From Gigaspora margarita (Eukaryota > Glomeromycota > Glomeromycetes > Diversisporales > Gigasporaceae), in the NCBI GenBank assembly GCA_009809945.1, contig WTPW01002488.1, forward strand, positions 1 through 64,000: a DNA stretch of 64,000 nt. The letters run 5' to 3'. The notes under the pieces are model-generated. The model made no database searches and had not been told where the DNA came from. It saw only the letters and a program-made list of their open reading frames with translations. Numbering within the stretch: position 1 is the first letter of the stretch; each line of letters begins with the position of its first letter. Below, one piece after another: positions 58,555-64,000 of this stretch. Made by a program: the position numbers and the translations under genes.

Positions 58555-59470
58555 GTTACTGAAGGAGTGCACCCTGTATAATACTGTAATAAATAATAGC
58601 AATATAGCAATTTCATGATTTTTAATAGTAATTTTTTTTATAATTTAAACCGAGGGCATGATCGTCATTTTTTTACATAGGGTGTATGCAAGGAGAGGAA
58701 GATCTAACAGACTTTCAGGGTTTTAAACCACCAGGCTACACTACGTAAATAATATTTTTTTTTCTTGTTTCTCACTTCCGTATTTGTCTAATTTATAAGT
58801 TATATATAGCTTCTATAATTGTATTGCTATAGCCATGTTAATCTTATTTTTATAGTATTAGGATTATTATATTTTTTGTAGCTTAATTAATGGATGTTAC
58901 TCAAGGAGTGTACCCTGCATGATAAATAACAGTAACGTAGTAATTTATATTGAATTCCTGCAGTACTTATTAATGAGATGTAATAAATTATTAGCCTTAC
59001 ATGATTTTTAACTCAGTAATTTTTTCTTTTTCATAATTTAAATCGAGGGCGCGATCATTATTTTTTTACATAGAGCTTATGCAAGGTGAGGAAGGCCTAA
59101 CGAACTTCTCAGGTTTTAAACCATCAGGCTATACTATGTATATGATATGAATGTATCCACCTCACTTTTTTGCTCTTATACTTCACTGACAGTCAAGCAA
59201 ATAATTTTATTTCTATTATTGAAGTGATAGGGCCTCTGACTAAGTGTACTATATAAAGAAATAATATAATGCAGAGATTCGTATTAAATGATCTAGGATC
59301 CACGTATTCCCTCCCTTGAAAGCATGTCATATATTAAATTTATTTTTTCTTATTCTTTTCTTTACTCTGGGCATGATCGTCATCATCAATGTGGGGAATA
59401 TATAAGGAGAAAGGTGCTGCAGACTTCCTAAAGAACTAAACCATACCACAGAGAATGGTTTGAATGTATC
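58555..59470. repeat. cluster of three copies of a dispersed about 0.2-kb repeat
   Basis: Copies at about 58555-58750, 58895-59140 and 59225-59455. Shared landmarks: an AAGGAGTG-ACCCTG or TAGGGCCTCTGACTA start, GAGGGCATGATCGTCAT, GCAAGGAGAGGAAG, ACTTTCAGGGTTTTAAACCA. A further copy lies at about 4010-4215. It is not a recognisable tRNA gene. It could be a SINE family or a structured non-coding RNA family. Confidence 0.65.
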
Positions 59471-60251
59471 CACCAGAAAAAAATATATAGGCAAAATGCA
59501 ATCTTAATAATGCTATACAATTTAGGTTTTTTTTTATTATTTTTTTTTTTAATTAAAAGAAAAAAAGCTAGCAAAAATATATGCGAATAATTAAACGATT
59601 TATTATGAATGATAAGAGGAAAACTATTTTACATTAATTCTTCTACTGAATTTCAAAGATTAAAGGGAAATTTAGATTTAAATAATGCTTCAATTATATT
59701 AATGTGAACAAGAAAAGTGGATTTGGATGATAAATTATGGATGAAAGTAAAAGATAAGTAAAATCTACTCTTTTATTGTTATGATGTTGATGCATTAAAA
59801 TCGATTTAGTTAGTTTTTGTTCATGCGATTGAAGTATCGTTTTACATTATTATTTTTGATACAGATTTTATGGTTGAACTAATAGTTTTGATTGTAGTGA
59901 TATATATGTTAGATCTTAAAGATTTGATAGATCATTTAGCTATAATCAATAAATAGAAAAATAAGATAATGTTTATTTAGAGTTTAGTTTTAATATAATT
60001 TTTAAAAAACAATTAGCAATAATATGTACATATATATGAATAATTTTAATAATAATTTAAAAAAAAATTACTGAGCGAGGAGGTCTTATAATGATTTAGT
60101 ATATTTTTAATTTGTTTGATTTTGATTTTGATTTAGTTAATTAGTTGATTTAATAAGTATGTGACTGTTTATGCGATGGGAGCTTTTTGATATACTTTAG
60201 ATTATCAAATTAAAAGCATATAAAAGAAAAGATATTTATAAATAATTAATT
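59471..60251. other. spacer left of Helitron 2
   Basis: AT-rich with no gene. The Helitron 2 terminus (on the minus strand its 3' side) should lie here, but no convincing hairpin plus CTRR end was found. Confidence 0.35.
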
Positions 60252-60298
60252 CTATCGCATATGTATTAGTTCTTTTCTGTGTATTTCATTTAGTCTAG

Positions 60299-60476
60299 CA
60301 GGACCCCGAAATGTACATAGATAGGTCAGGTATGAGTTTGCTTATTTTTGAGGGTTTTATGCAGAGCTTTTCTATTTATAGTAATTTTTGCTTATTTTTG
60401 AAGTTTTTTCTGCAGATCTTTTCTTTTTTAGTAACCCTATAATTAACCTGATCTATCTATGCATATTTTGGGGTCC
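60299..60476. mobile_element. hAT-type MITE, 178 bp, 8-bp TSD, in Helitron helicase
   Basis: Left CAGGACCCCGAAATGTACAT, right inwards GGACCCCAAAATATGCATAG, flanked by TAGTCTAG (60291-60298, 60477-60484). Excision with one 8-mer restores the helicase reading frame, which confirms the 8-bp duplication. Confidence 0.9.
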
Positions 60477-63361
60477 TAGTCTAGTATACTCGTTTATGAC
60501 AGATATGTTTGCTTTTATAGAATTAAAGTTAAAGTTTAATATGTTGATAAATTTCCAAGTAGGAGCTCTGCTCATCGTAACGTAGACTTGTTCTTCTGCA
60601 AAAATATTGTGGTCTATACTAAGTGTAGTCTGTAGTAAGGTTAGTCCCTAAGTTTTGTGGATTGTAAGTGCAAATGCGTTTTGAAGAGGGAATTGATGTT
60701 TTGATGCTGGGTTTCCATTAATTTCAAAGTAGGCTGTTTCTTTTTGAACATTAAGTTTGACAATGTTAGTTGTAGTAGGAAAGGTTACCTCAATAGTTTG
60801 GTCGTTTATTATGTTGGAAATTACACCATTTGTGCCATTACAGATATTATATTTGAATAATTTGTTGGTCAGGAACATAATTCTTGCTCCTCTTTAAGAA
60901 TTATTTCGTCTAGTAAGTTAGTGTGGCAGTTGTAATTGAAGTTATTTTTGTTAGATATAATTAGAAGTTTATGATTAATGGTGTCTAAAGCTTTTGAAAC
61001 TAATGAATTAAGGCTGGATTCATTAGTTGGAAGATTTTTGTATATGATTTTGTTAATCTCTTTAGCAAATTCACACATCCTATAAGATGAGTAGCAGTAA
61101 TTATGCTATGTTCAGGATTTGGGTTTTGTATCTTGTGGTTGATTATATCTTTGGATGTTTCTAATAAGCAGCCATGTTGTAATTCTTGAAGTAAGTTGTA
61201 AAAACTGGGATTGCTTCTCTGTCTTTTAGGTGGGTTAAAAATAATGGAAAATATCTTTTTCAGGCAGATGAATAAAATGCATATTGAGCGTTTATTGGTG
61301 GTAGTTGGAAGAGGTCACTAACTAGTAGCACAGGGATTCCACCAAATATTTTTGAGTTTGATGAATTGAACCAAACATATTGCTAATAAATAAGAATAGA
61401 TCACTTAAAACTATTGATATTTCTTCAATTATTAGGAATTCAACTTTTTTTAGAGATTATCTTGTAGTTTGATTATAAATTGCCAAGGTCTCATATTGGG
61501 AATATGTTTGTTTTATCTTTAGGGCTGAGTGGATAGTTTTTCCACTAACATTTTGTGCAGCCACTTCAGTTGGTGCAATTACAAGATAATTGAGTTTTTT
61601 TTGACATGAGAAGGTATATACTTATATATAAAAGATATGATTTATTCATACCAGCTAACCCAGTTAAGAAGAAGTATGGGTATCTATCTTTGCTTTCTAA
61701 CCCCCAGGAGTTACAAGGGATGTCATATATTAAATATTGGTCTTTATCTAGCATTAAGGTATGGTGAGGATCTATAGTTGGGGTTTTTTGTTCTAGTGAT
61801 ATGAGTTGTTTGAGAATTAATTCATGGAGTTTTATGTTATTTAGGTTGGTTAGTATTTGTCTTATAATTTCTTTATAGACATTTGATATTTGAAGTTGTT
61901 GTGTCACTGAGGTGTTGGTTAGCTTATTAATTTCTTGTTCATATTGTTCAAGGAATAAGAATTTAAATTTTTCGAAGTTATTCAGATGGTTTTCAAGAAG
62001 TTTTTCTTCCAAGTAGCATGGAATTTTCATTATTAAATATTGGAAGAAAATGGCTCATCTAATTTGAGGTTTGATGAATTTTGAGTCATTTTGGTTTATT
62101 TAATTTTATATAACTTTTTGCTTGTATTAATATATTTATTTGTTTTTATTTTTGATATATTTATTTTTATTATTTTATTTTTATTTTTTGTCTTGTTTTA
62201 TTTTTAATTCTAATTATTTTTTTGAAACTTTAAGTAAATTTTTATTTTGTATTGTTATAAGTAATATATTGGTAATAATTAGACTTACCGTTTTTTACTT
62301 TGTAGGTAACAAATCTTAAAAGTAAGGGTTTTTTTCTTTTAGATATGTACCGACCTTTTTGATCTCTTGTCCATTGTTGCCTCATATTTTGGGAGGGCTG
62401 CGAAAGTTTTATATTATATTTCTGAAAGTATTCTGGTATGTAATCTTCTTGAATTCTTCATTTTTAGGTCGATCAAAGTACTTATCAATTGCATCGTCCC
62501 AGTATGGTTTTTCATCTTCATTTTCTCCTTTATTAAGCTATAGATATATAGGTTTCACTGCTCTGATGTGTAAATTTGATGGTGCTAAGGGAAGGTATTG
62601 AACTGAGATAGTTGATTTTGTTATCTGGTATTGAAGAAGTAGTATCATTAACTCCATTGCTCCAAGTTTTTTTGCTTGTACATGGGTTCGATAGCTGTCT
62701 TGGTCTTCAATGATAAATGTTTCTGAAGGTTTGAGTTTTGTTATATATTTTGTAACATATTTAGCAAACCTTGTTGTAGTTACATACTGAAAATTGATGT
62801 GATATTGCCATATCAATAAGGTCTCTGGATGGTATGGTACTATCCACTGATTAGCTTCTTTTGTTCTTCTGTATATGTATCTTAATAAACAATTATTTCT
62901 ACTTTTAGTACTTAAAAGCAGTTGAGGGAATCCTTTTTTGCAGGGTATTCCTATTGGGTCTGGACCACCACACTTATCTTGGTAACACCTGTATTGAAAT
63001 TATTAATTACAGTAATATAAAAGTTTATTTTTTTTCTTTTGAAGTTTTAATTTTTTTTTTATTATTAATTAGATTTTTTTTAAAGATCTTGAAAGCATTT
63101 ACTTGTGTTTGATATATGTAGATAGATGTGAATGATTTTGATTATTTAATGTAGAATATTACCAACCTATGAACTTGATAAGCTATAACTAATTGGTATA
63201 GTTCTTGTTTTTGAATTGAGTCTGGTAGATTAGTTCTAATTGTATTTTTTTTAATTAATTCTGGAATTTTAATGCTTGTATAAGCAAAACCATGTGTGTG
63301 TATAGTGCCTCTATTTTGAAATTTGTCATGTTCAAAATAGTTTTCAAATTTTCTCCATTGT

Positions 63362-63467
63362 ATAATTTTTTCGTTTTTCCACAATTTATTTCTAATATTA
63401 GTGAGCTTGTGGTTATAATTTTTTCATTTTTCCACAATTTATTTCTAAAATTAGTGAGCTTGTGGTT
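63362..63467. repeat. 53-bp tandem duplication in Helitron 2 coding region
   Basis: Two adjacent copies starting ATAATTTTTTCGTTTTTCCA and ATAATTTTTTCATTTTTCCA, both ending GAGCTTGTGGTT. 53 is not a multiple of three, so it shifts the Rep reading frame. Confidence 0.88.
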
Positions 63468-64000
63468 ATAGAATAAATATACATGTAGTGGGCGATTGGT
63501 TGGTAAAGGGTCTCCATTGTTAGTTATCAATAAAATGTTTTTAAGGTGATTCCATTATCTTCTGCCATTGTTATTATATAGAAGATCTGTAGTAAACCGT
63601 AAGTTCGAAGCATTATATTTACCTGAAGTTTTTTTTTAAAAAAATAAGGAGCTGCTGTTCTCAGGCTTGATCTTATAGCAGTTGTTGTTGTTTCATCAAT
63701 TATCAGTTGTCCAGTATATACACTTCTTCCTATAATTAGAATTATAATGAAGGTTTAGATATATGTTAATTGGGTTGTATAAGTTTTTATATATGTATAT
63801 ATATATATAAGTTATATATTAGTATTTACACATATATATATTTCTTTTTTTTATATTTCATAGTATGAATATTAATTACATATATATAATTTTGATACAA
63901 ATACAATAATTGGTTATATATATTAAAAATCAGTAAGTACTTATTAGATTGGCTCTTGTCAGATAGTGTTCTCAAAATACATTTTTTTGTTTGAAAATTC

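Larger units (their letters stand above)
60252..64000 (-). pseudogene. Helitron RepHel transposase, copy 2, cut by window end
   Basis: Reads in from the right edge: the Rep HUH motif is intact in TIHTHGFAY (about 63290), a 178-bp GT..AG intron (62989-63166) falls exactly between QVHR and CYQDKCGGPDPIG, and the two-tyrosine motif KYVTKYITK is at about 62750. The PIF1 part has Walker A altered to GLAGMNKSY (about 61660), the NAFALTIHKT-stop-GLTL motif VI (about 60680-60630, CAG to TAG) and FAEEQVYVTMSRAPTW (about 60580). A hAT-type MITE (60299-60476) splits the last codons; without it NEYTRL joins NEIHRKELIHMR and the stop at 60252. A second intron probably lies between about 62290 and 62100. 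Broken by several stops. Related to copy 1 but clearly diverged. Confidence 0.87.

Noticed and set aside
58555..59470. CRISPR-like array
   Set aside because: Three long, diverged copies without regular short spacers, in a eukaryotic context.

Overview
AT-rich (roughly three quarters A+T) eukaryotic nuclear DNA, most likely from a transposon-laden fungus. The only gene that looks intact has small GT-AG introns, and the rest is decayed hAT, Helitron, Merlin and retroelement DNA plus many MITEs. The mix resembles large Mucoromycota or arbuscular-mycorrhizal genomes, but nothing here fixes the species.

Layout. 1-1217: AT-rich spacer with one copy of a dispersed repeat. 1226-9062: a complete but dead hAT element with an 8-bp target-site duplication, holding a broken BED/hAT transposase on the minus strand. 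9.3-16.9 kb: foldback MITEs, a decayed spliced gene, a degenerate telomere-like tract, a 0.5-kb tandem duplication and the second copy of the dispersed repeat. 17.2-18.8 kb: a second, plus-strand hAT transposase pseudogene. 21366-24228: the host gene, a five-exon mitochondrial EF-G2 (MEF2/GFM2, ribosome recycling), minus strand. 24.2-29.7 kb: MITEs, a 16-bp minisatellite and a decayed spliced gene.

29.7-39.5 kb is the most unusual part. It is a compact, single-strand (minus) series of at least 15 short, abutting or overlapping reading frames. In order 5' to 3' they are: the RNase H end of a retroelement polymerase, an IS1595/Merlin-type DDE transposase where an integrase would normally be, a CCHC zinc-knuckle Cys-rich protein, a coiled-coil protein, a 54-residue Cys-rich peptide, a series of related about 150-190-residue helical proteins with two small membrane proteins among them, and a Nudix hydrolase. 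All are broken by frameshifts and stops, but the layout is that of a virus or large multigene mobile element.

39.5-64 kb: AT-rich spacer and two decayed Helitron RepHel genes (43.3-48.0 and 60.3-64 kb, the second cut by the window edge). Each is split by a MITE whose removal, with one target copy, restores the reading frame. Between them lie a 962-bp hAT-type non-autonomous element, a 904-bp Harbinger-type foldback, a decayed spliced gene and a 1-kb GC-richer retroposon with a tRNA-like head, an A tail and a 16-bp target duplication.

Across all the decayed coding regions, many in-frame stops sit where the protein family expects Trp (TGG to TGA or TAG), with a few at Gln or Arg. This points to C:G-to-T:A transition decay of repeats.
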